From positions 586,217-650,216 of the forward strand of contig JXTC01000159.1 in assembly GCA_002914845.1 (NCBI GenBank): DNA of 64,000 nt, read 5' to 3'. The translations under genes were made by a program, and so were the position numbers. Positions 1 through 11,639 of this stretch are shown here, one piece after another (positions within the stretch are counted from its first letter, which is position 1; the number at the start of each line of letters is the position of its first letter). Below the pieces are notes generated by a model. The model ran no database searches, was not told where the DNA came from, and was given only the letters and a program-made list of their open reading frames with translations. This DNA is from Trema orientale (Eukaryota > Streptophyta > Magnoliopsida > Rosales > Cannabaceae).

Positions 1-1252
1 AAAACACATCAAATACGTGTAATCGTTTAGGGGTAAGATGGACAATGTGGCGGTCATGCAAGGGCTTCCGAGAAAACATAAGAGGTGGAGGTCAGCGCGT
101 GGCAATTACGCTCAGAAGTGTCAGAGTGGGGTCCAATCCTACCCGGAAGACCACGACGTGGAAAAACGTCACCTGAGCCTTCGGGGCTTTTAGCTCCTGG
201 CTTTTAGGAAGTCTTTTCTAATTTTTTTTTTTTTTTAAAAAAAAGGTGACCGGTTTCCGGGTTTTGTCTTTAGACTATGGGCGGATCTTATTAGCTATAA
301 ATAAAGAATTAGTTAGGTGGATGAGTCTAAGCTAACTCACAAGTCACAAGTAATCACCAGAAAATAATTACAATAAATAAATAATAACTTTTTTTTAACT
401 TTAAAACCCCAGTTTTCGTAATGAAAATAAAAAATTGAGCTTCAGTTCGTGTTTTCTTCTAGGTTGAAATATTTTCACTCTAAAATGGAAAAAAATGACA
501 AAAATCAACGCAAAGCGCAATTGCATATGAAGCGATCGAAGGCATACATCATTGTGGATACAATTTGCTAACTGGAATGCTTTTGGTTTATTATCTTACT
601 TTTTACTAATTAAAATATCATTTTCACTTGATACGATTTCTTTTCACATATGATATTGCTCTTATCAAATGCCCTCTCTCTCTCTCTCTTTTTTGGGAAT
701 GATATCAAATAACCTTTTTTTTTTTTCCTTATTAATTACAGGTATTTACGTACGTGGTTAGGTTTCGAATTTTTTCCACCCACAGGAAGCGATATAATAT
801 ATATATATATATATATTGATATTGGGTTTAACGAGAGAAAAATATGTGAACCGCACGCTCATAAAGGAATACAAGGAGCTTATAATTTTTTAATGATTTG
901 TTAAATATATCAAATAGAATGGGCGGCCGCCAAGTTTTTGGAATTAGCAGACAATGACTCATCCTTGTTTGGCAGCCTATTATCTATATTATTTTAACAT
1001 TTTTATGCTCCCCCAGTTGGCTTATAAAAAATTTCTTATAGTACTATATAAGTTATTTTTATTGACTTTGCTATTTGTCCTTCGTTTTAATCACATGCAT
1101 ACTTTGACTATCTGGCTTTAGCTAGCCTGACAATCCATTTCATCCATTTCCGTCATTGTTCACCTTGACCCAACCAATAGACAAATCTAATGCTCCTTAA
1201 GAAGCCATTGAGTCAAAGTTAAACACAAACAAAATATGAGAATTACTAGCTA
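1..1252. other. Non-coding stretch, no gene recognised
   Basis: I find no convincing coding region here. A TATA-like stretch (GCTATAAATAAAG) lies near 293-305 and is followed by CA-rich sequence resembling a 5' leader. The only open frame after it is 28 codons from 484, which is not convincing. The segment 40-190 is less AT-rich than its surroundings and contains ACGT-core motifs, so it may be an old promoter or an element fragment. Simple repeats are (CT)n near 672-689 and (AT)n near 796-816. Confidence 0.4.
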
Positions 1253-1260
1253 GCTAGCAG

Positions 1261-1675
1261 TAAGGGTGCACATCGGGCGGGTTTTCGGTTTTTCGGGTTT
1301 GGATTTTCGATTTTTAGTTTATCAATATCAGAAATCGAAACCGAGTTGGCGAATAATCAGATTTTCGGTTTTCGGTTATCGATTTTTCGGTTGAACAATA
1401 TACATAACCGAACCGATCAATAAGTGTTTTCGGATTTGTCAGGTTTTTTCGGATTTTTCAAGTTTTCGGGCCATATTGGGTTTGAGGGGAAAAAATAAAC
1501 TAAGTTCGGGTAACTCGAACCTATAAATATAACACCCGAATCCGACCCAAAATAACATTATTCGGGTTGGTTTATACCCGATTTTTCGGGTTTTAATGTT
1601 TTTACCCGAATTTCGGATCGGGTGACATCGAGTCGGGCGGGCAGGTCGGATTTTCGGCAATTTTGTGCCGTCCTA
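1261..1675. mobile_element. hAT-type MITE, 415 bp, 8-bp TSD
   Basis: The element is bounded by perfect 8-bp direct repeats GCTAGCAG (1253-1260 and 1676-1683), the target-duplication length of the hAT superfamily. Its ends form short degenerate terminal inverted repeats: TAAGGGTGCACA at the left, and TAGGACGGCACA when the right end is read on the other strand. The interior is rich in the words CGGGTT, TTCGG and ACCCGA. No transposase is present, so this is a non-autonomous copy. The short frames across it on both strands only reflect this biased repeat. Confidence 0.8.
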
Positions 1676-1683
1676 GCTAGCAG

Positions 1684-2488
1684 ACAAGAATCACCAACAG
1701 AAGCATACTTAATTATATACGATTTCATGGGCTTCTATATACGACGGAATTCTTTTTTAGTTTCTGTATATATTGTCGTCGTTTCTTTTCAAGTATTGTT
1801 TGTAAATACTATGTATTATTGCTACCTATAAGCATGCCATGGTCATTATAACTTTTTTCATATTCTTAGAGGTTGAACGTCCTTAATATGGATCATAGGG
1901 TTATCCTATTCAACCAGCTACTCCTAGGTAGAAGTATTCCTATTCAGATCTTTGTATGAACTCATGTTTAATCTGCATTATTTTTTATCTAATATCTTTG
2001 ATTTCATGACATTTTATATACCCAAATGTCGACAATGCTTTGGAGCGTAAAGTTCCAAACAATAGAATAGCCGTAGAGTCTGTTATTGGAGTAGGTAGTA
2101 CCAGAATTGCCAACATTTGTTGAGGTAGGTCTCAAACATTTTAAGGTATGTACTGTAATCTAAGCAAGGATTTTGTAGTGTGCCTTAGGGTGTCCCAGGC
2201 AAGTAGGAACACTAGCTGCAAACCTTAGTACAACATTCAGCATTATAATGGGCACTTTTGCGTTGCTTTATTTGCACTAAATATTTTCTTATGACTTTTC
2301 AAAAAAGAATTTTGCCAGCACCATATGTTGATTCTTTGATGTGCATATTGGTATCTGTGCATATCTTTAGTATATGTTATTTGGATTCATGCACGTTTAA
2401 TTAATGTTCGTTGAAAGAGAAAAAGAAACTTAAATTTTGATGACCTAATCTTGTTTTTTTATAATAGTGCTTCATACTTATTTTTATG
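1684..2488. other. Non-coding stretch between MITE and copia LTR
   Basis: AT-rich DNA with no recognised coding sequence or repeat boundary. It ends at the left LTR of the copia element. Confidence 0.5.
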
Positions 2489-2741
2489 TGTTGAAAATGT
2501 CATTCATTTTATTGATTTTATGTTTCTTTTTTTTTTTTCTCTCTCTCTTTTATTAGGTGTATTTTCTTTTATTTCTTTTTGCTGATTGTTTCCTTTACTG
2601 TAATAGGTGATATCAATCTCTAATTTAGTACGATTGATTTCAGATTTGCGATCTGAACCTGATAGCCTCTTTAGATTATATAAATGTATATTTTTCTTCA
2701 CAATAAAATTATCAGAATGTTAAAATACCTCTGTTTCTACA
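2489..2741 (+). repeat. Left LTR of the copia element
   Basis: It begins TGTTGAAAATG and ends in CA (TTTCTACA). It is homologous along its length to 16735-16961, including the shared stretches GATTGTTTCCTTTACTG and TCTTCACAATAAAATTAT. The left copy has an extra TC-rich tract at about 2527-2552 that the right copy lacks. It probably carries the element's promoter and polyadenylation signal. Confidence 0.88.
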
Positions 2742-2756
2742 TAGGATCAGAGTTGA
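2742..2756 (+). other. Copia primer-binding site (degenerate)
   Basis: Directly after the left LTR the sequence reads TAGGATCAGAGTTGA. It resembles the TGGTATCAGAGC motif that Ty1-copia elements use to pair with the 3' end of initiator methionine tRNA. This fixes the LTR boundary and the element's plus orientation. Confidence 0.65.
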
Positions 2757-2778
2757 TATCTGATTACTGACTTTAAAA

Positions 2779-3612
2779 TGGCTAAAACAACCATGACAGG
2801 AGAATATAATTCAGAGGTATCTTCAGCCTCTGTGCAACAAGTAGCTTCTCTGATCATTCCTAGCCCTGCTGATAGTCATTCTTTCTAGATTACTCAACAT
2901 AAACTCAATGGTTCCAATTTTATGGATTGGTACCAATCTTTTACTCTCTTCATGCAAGGAAAAGGAAAGATGGAGTATCTTACTGGTGAGGTAGAACAAC
3001 CAGAAATCGGGTCAGCAAACTACAAGATTTGGATTTCGAAAAATTCTATGATTTTGACTTGGCTCATTAATTCCATGGAGCTTAAGATTGGGAGGAAATA
3101 CCTCTATTTCAAGACTACCAAAGAAATCTGGGATTATGCACAGGAGATGTATTTAGATTTGGGCAATTCTGCCTAACTTTTTGAACTAAAACCTACTCTT
3201 AATGAGATGAAAGATTTTAGTGCCATAGAATATTTCAACACTTTGTCCAATCTTTGGCAGGAGTTAGATCTCTTTCAAGAGATTAAGTGGCATTGCAAGG
3301 AGGATAGACTTAAATACTAGAAGTAGGTAGAGAAAGAAAGGGTCTTTGATTTTCTTTATGGACTAAACAAAAATCTTGATGAAGTCCGATGATGGATGCT
3401 TGGAGTCAAACCTCCTCCTAGAATTAGGGAAGCCTTTGCTAAAGTGAGGAGGGAGGAGGCTCGAAAACGTGTAATGCTTGGAAGTTTAAAAAGCCTAAAT
3501 CTGGATGGAGTTGTCTATGATTCAGCCCTTGTTGCTGTGAAAAACTTTCTTCAAATAATTTCTCTCCGAACAATGGTGACCAGTGGGGAAATAGAAGAAA
3601 TAATATAATTTT
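2779..3612 (+). pseudogene. gag: Copia gag remnant
   Basis: An ATG at 2779 opens a frame with stops. Across the stops it translates to a copia gag-like protein: LNGSNFMDWY, TWLINSM, EIWDYA, FELKPTLNEM, FDFLYGLN, and REAFAKVRREEARKRVML near the end. This matches the UBN2/gag-polypeptide family of plant copia capsid proteins. In-frame stops occur near 2887, 3174 and 3318. The frame is lost shortly after 3600, where the nested gypsy material begins. The zinc-knuckle region resumes near 6370, on the other side of that insertion. Confidence 0.85.
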
Positions 3613-3614
3613 TA

Positions 3615-6368
3615 GATATGACTCAGTTTGATGATCAAATGGTGATGATAAGATTTAGTTTTACTGATTAAAGTTCTTAGGAAAATGATGAATATTGTTT
3701 TTGTCTGTGTGCTTGATTCTTATGTTAGTTTGATATTTGCTTATGATTCTTGAATATTTTTGAGCACTCAGTTGCATTTTAATTGTTTTGTTAGCTTAGA
3801 GAAAGTTTATGTGATTAAGTGAATTTTTGAAATCTCATCAATAAACTCTAGAACCTGTTTGATTATCATTTGAGGCGAAATCCTAGACTAAGCTGTATTA
3901 GAGATATGATTTAGGCTATTTTTGGATCGTTTGAGCCTTTCAAGCCTACCTTTGACACTTAATTATCCTTAGTTTACCCCATTTGAGCTTAATTTTATCC
4001 TTGTCTTTGTTATCCATATTTTTAGCTTAAAACTTATAATGATTTCCGACATCTTATCCTTCTGCTTTATAGCACATGTGATCTTTATTAAGCATATTTT
4101 ATGTTATGTGATATTATGGGAGGAAGGGTGGTGTTTTGAAATATCTTTTTGAGGCTAAAAAAAAAAGAAAAAAAAGTGTTATACTCTTGTGAAAAGAGAA
4201 GAATAGTAAAAATTATAAGTTTGGGGGTATAGTACTTCAAAAGAAAAAAAAAAAGAGCGAAAAGATAGAAGCTGAAAAAAAAAAACAAGAGGAGTTTGAA
4301 TGAAAATAAAAGTGAAGTGTATAAGGAAGTGGAAAATAAGTTTCAGGATTGTATTAATGCAGTGTTTGAGGTGGAGATTCATAAAGATCCGAGAATAAGC
4401 TATGTACTTTAGGTAATTTGAGCTATAAATATGACTATTATCTTACCTTTACCCTAGCCATACGTTACAAGCTTAAATAAAGTCCTAATGATCTTTGGTG
4501 CAGTATTGGTCTACGTTAGTGGAGAGTGGTATGAAAAACAGGCTTATGAAGTTTATTTATCATTTAGAGATTGTACATATGACACTTGATTGTATAAACT
4601 GATCTGGGTTGCGAATGATTAAATGTTATTGTTCACACACACACTCAAGAATTTTAAGTGAGATTAAATGAGCATTTGAATTGAAATTCTAGACCATTTG
4701 CAGTATTCATAGTTTTTCTTTGAGTTTTATATTATGTGAAATCTTTGAAGCAAAATATTTGAGAATTGAACTGAGTTATATTTAGGTGTTTAGATTTTTC
4801 TTTTAGGTTTTTCTTTTCTTTTGCTAGGGATTAGCAAAGTTTAAGTTTGGGAGTGTGATAACTCTATGAAAATAGAGTTATTTATGTTCTTTTTCTTAAA
4901 TATTTTGTGTGTTTTTAGTGATTTTTAGTTTAATTTAGGTTATTTTATAGTTAATTTGATTTTTAGTATTTAGATATAATTTTATTTAATTTTATTAGAT
5001 TTTAGGTATTTAATTTTATTTAGTTTAATTTAAGATAATTTAGTTTGATTTAATTAGATTAGGATTTTATTTAATTTAGATAATGATTTGTTTTATTTTA
5101 TTTTAGATTTAAAAAAAATGGAAACGAAATAAACAAAAAATATAAAAATAAAAACGGAAAAACAAAAACCCAGGCGCGCGTGTGGAAGGGCAGCTTCCTG
5201 GCCGTCGGATCGAGCCTCAGGAGCACCAGACGGGCGCGTGCGCATCACGCGGAGGAGAAGGCGCGTGAGTCACCAAGAGACATGCGGACCCCGCGGCTGC
5301 AGCAGTTCCAGTCCGTGCCGAATCTAGTGCGTTGCGCTCCTCGTACACTCGATTCTACAGCCAGTCAAGAGGCGCCACTTCAGCACATTGACTTGACCTT
5401 TTCCTTTGGCCAATTACGCGCGAGTTTTGTGCCGAGCTTACAATTTTCAACTACATGGGATCACGGCCCAATGATCAGAAAACGTGAATAAAGAAAAAGA
5501 AGAGAGAGAAAGGGAAAGAGAAAATTGTGGGAAATTGACACATCATACAGCCAATCAGAAGCCATCTTTAGAGACGTGGGAACTTGCACAACACTCCAAC
5601 CTCAGCTGTAAATACCCATCACGTAGGAGGAAAAAAACACACCAATTTTGAGAGAGAAAACTCTACTTTTTCAAGAGAGAGAGTGTGAGATGAGTGAGAT
5701 GTCAGGCTAGTTTTTAGAGAGGCTAGAGAGATGATCTTAGTTGTGTAGTTTTTCTGTTTTCCAGCTTTGATTCCTGAGAGTACTTCAACGCTTATAAATT
5801 TGGTTTGTTAAATTCTTCAATATTTTTATTTTCAATATATTATTTTCTAGTTTCTCATATAAATTCAGTCATGCTTTCTTTATGTGGTGATTTAAACTAG
5901 ATTATAATTATATTTGTTTTATTAGTTGATCTTTTACTGCAGTATTGTCTCTGTGATATATTGTCGATCTTAGATAACTAATAAGATAGAATATTTTTGG
6001 TTTTAATTGGAAGAATTTCTCATATTGAATACTTTAGATTAATATTTGTTCTTAATTGCTATATTTTCCGGTTATGTGTTTGGGATGTTAAACATATAAT
6101 TGAGTGATAAATAGGAATCAAAGTTGGTAACAGTTAGACGAACAATTAAGTGAATCTTGAAGCCTTGTTTTCTCATATTGGTATTTTCATTTATTATTTT
6201 GTGATTACTTTAATATATTGCTCAGTTTATTTTTATTTTCAATTTTTATTTTTTATTTTTCGTTACCTTTTATTGTTGATTTACTTCTCTGTGGGATCGA
6301 CATCTTAATCTATACTGTGATAGCCGCTAATATATTTTGAGCGTAGATAATAGGCCGTGGTGTGATCA
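3615..6368 (+). mobile_element. Ty3-gypsy (Tat/Athila-like) 3' fragment nested in copia
   Basis: This insertion holds a gypsy-type 3' non-coding region (about 3615-4842), a polypurine tract (4843-4855, AAGTTTGGGAGTG) and one LTR. It carries no polymerase. The part at 3840-3960 is clearly related to 13430-13560 in the second nested gypsy element (shared words such as ATGATTTAGGC), so the two belong to related families. The left end is ragged and no second LTR or target duplication is visible. The element was therefore truncated by deletion or recombination. The exact left boundary is uncertain. Confidence 0.65.
4856..6368 (+). repeat. LTR of the nested gypsy fragment
   Basis: It starts TGATAACTC directly after a polypurine tract and probably ends at TGTGATCA, just before the copia zinc-knuckle codons resume (ACAAACGAGATCTGTTGG). 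It contains a GC-rich island (5170-5350) in otherwise AT-rich sequence, followed by leader-like GA-rich sequence (5490-5700). The 103-codon frame at 5180-5491 lies in this island and has no recognisable protein. The right end is inferred from where copia coding resumes. Confidence 0.6.
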
Positions 6369-6376
6369 TTGGCTAA

Positions 6377-7710
6377 TGCCTAGGATACACAAACGAGATC
6401 TGTTGGGTTTTTTATGGAAAACCTACCAATTGGAAGCCTAGAAAGCAAGAGAGTCGTGGCTACCAAGCTGCTGCCGAAGAAGAAAAACCAGAAAAAGCTT
6501 CTGCATTTTCAAAAGAACAGCTCGAACAACTCCAAGTCATGTTCACTCAAAATTCGTCCAACTTGCAGACAAATCTCAATTGCTCCCTAGCATAAAAAAG
6601 TAAAGACTAATCTGCCCTAACTGTTGAATCAGAAACTGAAAATTGTTGGATAATTGACTCAGGAGCTTCAGACCATATGACTGGATATTATAATATGTTT
6701 TCAACTTATACTCCATGTCCTAGTATACTAAAAATTAGAATTGCAGATGGAACTCTTTCTCCTGCTGCTGGAAAAGGAACAATTATTATTTCTAATCACC
6801 TAATATTATAATCTGTACTACATGTTCCTAGTCTAAAGTGCAATATGATTTCTGTTAGTAAACTTTCATAAGACATGAAGTGTGTTGCTAATTTCAGTTC
6901 CTTTGGATATGAGTTTCAAGATTTACTTTCAAAGAAAACGATTGGTAATGCTAAGAAGCATAATGGGATATACTTCTTAAAGGACAATCAAATGAATAAA
7001 AAAGCTCAAGCATTCAGTAGTGAATCTGTTTTTGTTTCCGTTTTAATAAAATCATGCTATAGCACAAAAGATTAGGCCATCCTAGTTTTTAGTATTTGCA
7101 AAGACTGTTTCCATCGTTGTTTTAAAATAAAGATGTTAATTCCTTTCAATGTGAAACCTATCAATTTGCAAAACACACAAAAGTTTCTCACCCAATTCAG
7201 CCTTACAAATCATCAAAACCGTTCTCTTTAATTCATAGTAACATATGGGAGCTATCACGAGTAAATAATATTACTGGTTCTGGGTGGTTTATTACCTTCA
7301 TTGATGATCATACACATACTTATTGGGTATTTTTGTTGAAAGATAAATATGATGCTGAGACTACTTTCAAAAAGTTTCACCAAATGATAAAAACACAATT
7401 CCAAATACAAATACAAGTCCTTCGTACCGATAATGGCCGTGAATATTTTAATTCTCTCCTCGGGCCATATCCAATAGATCATAGAATTTTCCACCAAAAT
7501 TCTTGTATTAGAAAACCGCAACAAAATGGAGTTGCAGAAAGAAAAAATTGCCATCTTCTAGAAGTAGCTCGGGCCATCATGTTTAATCACTATGTTCCAA
7601 AACATTTTTGAGGAGAAGCCATTCTCACTGTTTCATATCTTATCAATAGATTATCCTCCAGAGTCCTAGAATTCCAAGTCCCACTAAACACAATTCTGTC
7701 TTTCTATTCA
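6377..7710 (+). pseudogene. pol: Copia pol remnant: zinc knuckle, protease, integrase
   Basis: Coding resumes with a knuckle-like segment ending ICWVFYGKPTNW. The aspartic protease motif WIIDSGASDHMTG follows at 6647-6685, with the catalytic DSGA at 6656-6667. Next are the pre-integrase segment (HNGIYFLKDNQ) and an integrase core: FITFIDDHTHTYWVFLL (about 7288-7338), VLRTDNGREYF (about 7417) and GVAERKN (about 7526). These supply the D, D and E of the DDE triad. Stops and frame changes, for example at 6591, 6812, 6870 and 7074, prove it is dead. The order protease then integrase is typical of Ty1-copia. Confidence 0.9.
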
Positions 7711-9286
7711 TAAACCCGTCTTTTTACAAGCCTATCTCTCAAAACTTTTGGTTGTACTGCTTTTGTCCATAATTCAACACCCAATCGTAGTAAACTTGAC
7801 CCACAAGCCATTAAATGCATCTTCCTAGGATACTCCCAAAATCAAAAGGGTTATAAGTGTTACTGACCAACTACAAAGAAAATGTTTGTCACCCTTGATA
7901 CATCTTTTTTTGAAGATCAAGCCTATTATCCAAATCCTCATCTTCAGGGGGAGAAAATTAGTAAAGATAGTCTTTGGGATATTTCAGTTCCTCTTCCTAT
8001 CTTACCTGTCACAACACTCGCACCTAGTGTATCATCAACAAAACCAACAGGAATGATAGTATTAGAAAAACAGAAACCGAAACAAGGAAAAACACACAAA
8101 ATGATACTGAAGAAAAAGATACTGAGCTATGTGTTTATTTTAGAAGACAATATCCTCAACAAGAAGTACAATCCATCACAAGCCTTACACAGTGTCAGGA
8201 GTCTGATCCAAAAGAAAGTCCAAATCAGTAAACCAATGACACAAATTTAGATATTCTCCTATAAGATAATTCATTATTGATAATTTGGATGTTCCTATAG
8301 CTCTTAGAAAAGGCACACATTCATGTATTCAACATCCTCTGTACAACTTCCTGTCCTATAACAAGTTATCTCATTCATTTCGAGTTGCAACTGAGAGATA
8401 CTTAAGCAGCGAGGTGCCCAGAACTATTCAATAGGCTTTGTTGATACCTGAATGGAAGACAACAGTTCTTGAAGAAATAAAGGCTCTCAAATAAAATAAC
8501 ACTTAGGATGTGGTCAATCTTCCCAAAGGAAAAAAAAAACCAGTCGGCTGCAAACGGGTATTCATAATCAAGTATAATTTTGACAGGACAACTAAGAGAT
8601 ACAGGGCGAGACTTGTTACTAAAGGCTTTACTCAAACTTTTGGCATTGACTGCACTGAAACATTTGTTCCAGTGGCGAAACTATATACCATATGAATTTT
8701 ACTATCTATTGCTATCAATCTTGATTGGTCTTTGTATCAAATGGATATCAAGAACGCCTTTCTTAGTGGAACTCTTGATGAGGAAGTTTATATGAAGTTG
8801 CTTCCTAGTTTTGAAGGAAAACATGATTTGAAAAACGTATGCAAATTGAAGAAGTCACTTTATGGGCTGAAACAATCACCGAGGGCTTAGATTGATCGAT
8901 TCACAAAGTCAATAAAAGGACATGGATATAGTCAGGGACAAGCTGATCGAAACAATCAACAAGGGCTTAGATTGATCGATTCACAAAGTCAATAAAAGGA
9001 CATGGATATAGTCAGGGACAACCTGATCATAGTCTCTTCTATAATCACTCTCAGAATGGAAAAATTGATATTCTAATAGTATATGTAGATGATACAATTC
9101 TCACTGGCGATGATATTGAAGAACTAGCACAGTTAAAAAAATTCCTTGCAAAGGAATTTGAGGTGAAAGATTTGGGATAGCTTAGGTATTTCTTGGGAAT
9201 AGAGATAGCAGAACTAGAAAAGGAGTCTCCATATCTCAAAAGAAATACACAATCATTCTTCTGAAAGAGACAAGATTGCTAGGATA
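7711..9286 (+). pseudogene. pol: Copia pol remnant: linker and reverse transcriptase
   Basis: After a degenerate linker (7711-8400), a reverse transcriptase is readable across several frames. It starts near 8407 (PEWKTTVLEEIKALK) and continues with NLPKGKKKPVGCK, KARLVTKG-like YRARLVTKGFTQ, QMDIKNAFLSGTLDEEVYM and KLKKSLYGLKQSPRA. The catalytic YVDD lies at 9082-9093 and is followed by KDLG-LRYFLGIEIA. Several stops interrupt it, and an 80-bp duplication (8869-9028) lies between the LYGLKQSPRA segment and YVDD. The frame stops at 9286, where a second gypsy-like element is inserted. RNase H continues at 15979. Confidence 0.9.
8869..9028 (+). repeat. 80-bp tandem duplication inside reverse transcriptase
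   Basis: Units 8869-8948 and 8949-9028 are nearly identical. Both contain GGGCTTAGATTGATCGATTC and GACATGGATATAGTCAGGG. Because 80 is not a multiple of three, the duplication shifts the frame in addition to the existing stops. It is a local event in this copy after or during decay. Confidence 0.92.
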
Positions 9287-11200
9287 TGATGAGTGATTAA
9301 TTCACTCACAAATCAAGTATCATTCAATTCAAATGATTGTAAGTTCTCAATTATTTTTGTCGGTTTGATGTGTTTTTACTTTGTTTTTGTAGTTCTTATA
9401 AATAAATGAGAATCAAGATGAATTGATACTAAATATGGGTACTTCAACCTTTTTGGATGAAAGTTGAGTCCAATAAGAATGCAACGCAATGAAAATCATG
9501 TTAAACAGAGCTAAAACGATGAAACGGTGCCCTTGAGAAGAAAAGCTGTCGTGCTGATTTTCTAGAACTGAGAGCGCCGCAGCACTGTCTAAGTAGCGGC
9601 TCGGCGCTGCCTGGAAAACTGAGTTCCAGAGGCTAGAGCATTGCGGCGCTACCTAGTGTCCTAAAGTACATTTTTAGTGAGTTTTTAGAGCCAATCTAGA
9701 CCATAGATGCCATCTGATCGAATGGTTGATATTCCACCTGGCCTAGGTCACCTTGGAGCCCCTTAAATACATCCCTAAGCCTCTATTTCAAGGGTAGAGA
9801 GTAGGAGAGAAAGCACAACAAAGATAGCTCAAAAATCCCAGAAAGGAAGGAGCTTGGAGCTAAAATTCTTAGAGAGGATACTTGAGAGAGTGACTTGAAG
9901 AGATTAAAGCTTGAAGTTCTACATTCCTAAAAGAGTTTTTCTCATCCTCTTTCTTACCTTAATCTTATTTGAATTTTTGTATTGTGCTTGATTCATAAAT
10001 ATATTTGAAATTATGAAATTCTTATTGAGATTAGTGTTGGATTCTCCTATGTTGAATTAATAGTTATATGCTTAGGGCTTGCTTGGATTCACTTCCAATT
10101 TTTTATTAAATAAATTGAAAACAGAATTAAAAATTTTGTTTTGATTTTTAATTTTTATAAACAAGAAACATGCTTGGCAAACTTTATTTCACTATTTGTT
10201 TTCAAAAATAATAAAGTATAAATAATGATAAAAAAAGTCATATAGGCTTATATTTGTATATGTATATACATATATGTATGTACACACTTGTGTACAAATA
10301 TTTGTATGTTCTTTTGTTTTCGAAATTTGTTTGAAAAAATAAAGGTATTAGAAATTTTTTGTTACCACTTTTTTTGAAATTTTTGGTAACAATTTTTAAA
10401 AACAAAAAATAAAAACAAGGTTGCTAAGCAAACTTCCAAAAAAAATTTTCATTTTTTTGTTTAATAAAACAAAAAACAGAAAACGAAAGTGAATCCAAGT
10501 AAGCCCTTAGTGTATGATGTAACTTGAACTTTTATTCTATGTCTATATTTCCAATATGTTCCTTGATATTGTTCTTGAATTTATTTATGCTATTCCATGC
10601 TCAATGTTTCTCACCTAATTAGCTACTAATTAGATGAATTGGTTTCTATAATTTGGTACTTGAAAGAGGGAATTTTAGAAACAACCATAGGATAGTATAA
10701 CCTATGATTTTGTAGAGTTTGAGAAAACCTAGAATTTCTTTGAAGCCATGATCAAAGAACCATTGAACATAATAAATTTTTAATTTCTAGGTTTGGAATA
10801 GAGATATTAGAACCGGGATTTAAGAATGATTTTACTCGGCACTCGAGAAAAGAAGTAGAAATATTTTTAGGTTCTTGGCTTATAAACTAGGAATAATTGA
10901 TTAGAATACAATTGGTGATCAAAGGACATAGTTGATAGTTAGGTGAATTCAATCTCCTAGTATATTTATGCATAGAAGTCTCCATATTTTATTTTTGTAT
11001 TTATATTTAGATTTTTTATTTATTTAAGTTATAAATTCAGTTATTTGGTTACCTAGATAAAGTTAGGTTATGATAATTTCGGTACTTAGGAAAAATTTAA
11101 TACCCAATTCTTTGTGGGATGACAACTCTCTTATCACTTTATTACTTGTATGTGACCCGTGTGCTTTCAGTTATTTTACGTATATGTATTTAGCGTAACA
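9287..11200 (+). repeat. Left LTR of nested gypsy element
   Basis: It starts TGATGAGTGATTAATTC and ends TTTAGCGTAACA. It aligns along its length with 14508-15978, for example at the shared segments near 9480/14700, 9720/14940 and 10680/15440. It is 1914 bp against 1471 bp for the right copy, because a 432-bp MITE (10075-10506) sits inside it. The segment 9540-9660 is locally GC-richer and is shared by both LTRs. Confidence 0.92.
10075..10506. mobile_element. Tourist-like (PIF/Harbinger) MITE, TTA TSD
   Basis: The 432-bp insertion has about 20-bp terminal inverted repeats. The left end reads GGGCTTGCTTGGATTCACTT and the right end, on the other strand, GGGCTTACTTGGATTCACTT. It is flanked by TTA (10072-10074 and 10507-10509). 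The sister LTR at about 15281-15294 has the empty site (ATGCTTGGTGTATG), proving that this is an insertion into one LTR. No transposase is encoded. Its interior is very AT-rich. Confidence 0.95.
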
Positions 11201-11206
11201 AATTTT

Positions 11207-11226
11207 TGGCGCCATTACCAGGGAAT
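11207..11226 (+). other. Gypsy primer-binding site (tRNA-Asp type, degenerate)
   Basis: Six bases after the left LTR the sequence TGGCGCCATTACCAGGGAA appears. It is close to the TGGCGCCGTTGCCGGGGA complement of the 3' end of plant tRNA-Asp that Athila/Tat elements use. This supports both the LTR boundary and the lineage. Confidence 0.75.
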
Positions 11227-11374
11227 TGGCATTTCAGATTGTTATTGATATCGGGAATAAGTTATTTGATTTTAATTTAGGCATTAATTTTTATTTTTAA
11301 ATGTTTATTTTGCGAGGTGCTTGGAGATATTAGATCAATAAATCCTCTTATGGTTTGCTCAACAAGACTCAGAG

Positions 11375-11590
11375 CCATTTTATTGTGCATGGTGGAGATA
11401 CAAGGAGTTACTATACCCGAATCACGGTTTATCCCTAGAGTATCAAATACAAAACTTCTTTAACAACCTTCAGCCCGAAACAAGAATATGGGTGGAAAGA
11501 GGAAATAGCACCACCTCTATCTACCAACTATCTATTGATGAAGCTTATTAGTTGTTGGAAGACATGGCCGACGTTGACTATCAGAGTTAG
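11375..11590 (+). pseudogene. gag: Gypsy gag remnant
   Basis: The translation contains YKELLYPNHGLSLEYQIQ, FFNNLQPETR and DEAYxLLEDMA. This corresponds to the Retrotrans_gag region of Athila/Tat elements, whose usual pattern is ELL, then HGL, then Q.F.NGL..TR. A stop interrupts the frame near 11548. Only this short block of gag remains recognisable, with degraded sequence before and after it. Confidence 0.75.
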
Positions 11591-11639
11591 AATTATCTAC
11601 CAAGCCACCTCGGTTTGGGAGATAATTCTAATATTTTGG

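Noticed and set aside
293..570. Promoter plus short coding frame near the left end
   Set aside because: The TATA-like word is followed only by a 28-codon frame; I cannot support a gene.
5180..5491. 103-codon open frame in a GC-rich block
   Set aside because: It lies in an LTR of the nested gypsy fragment, has an arginine- and serine-rich random look, and matches no family I know.
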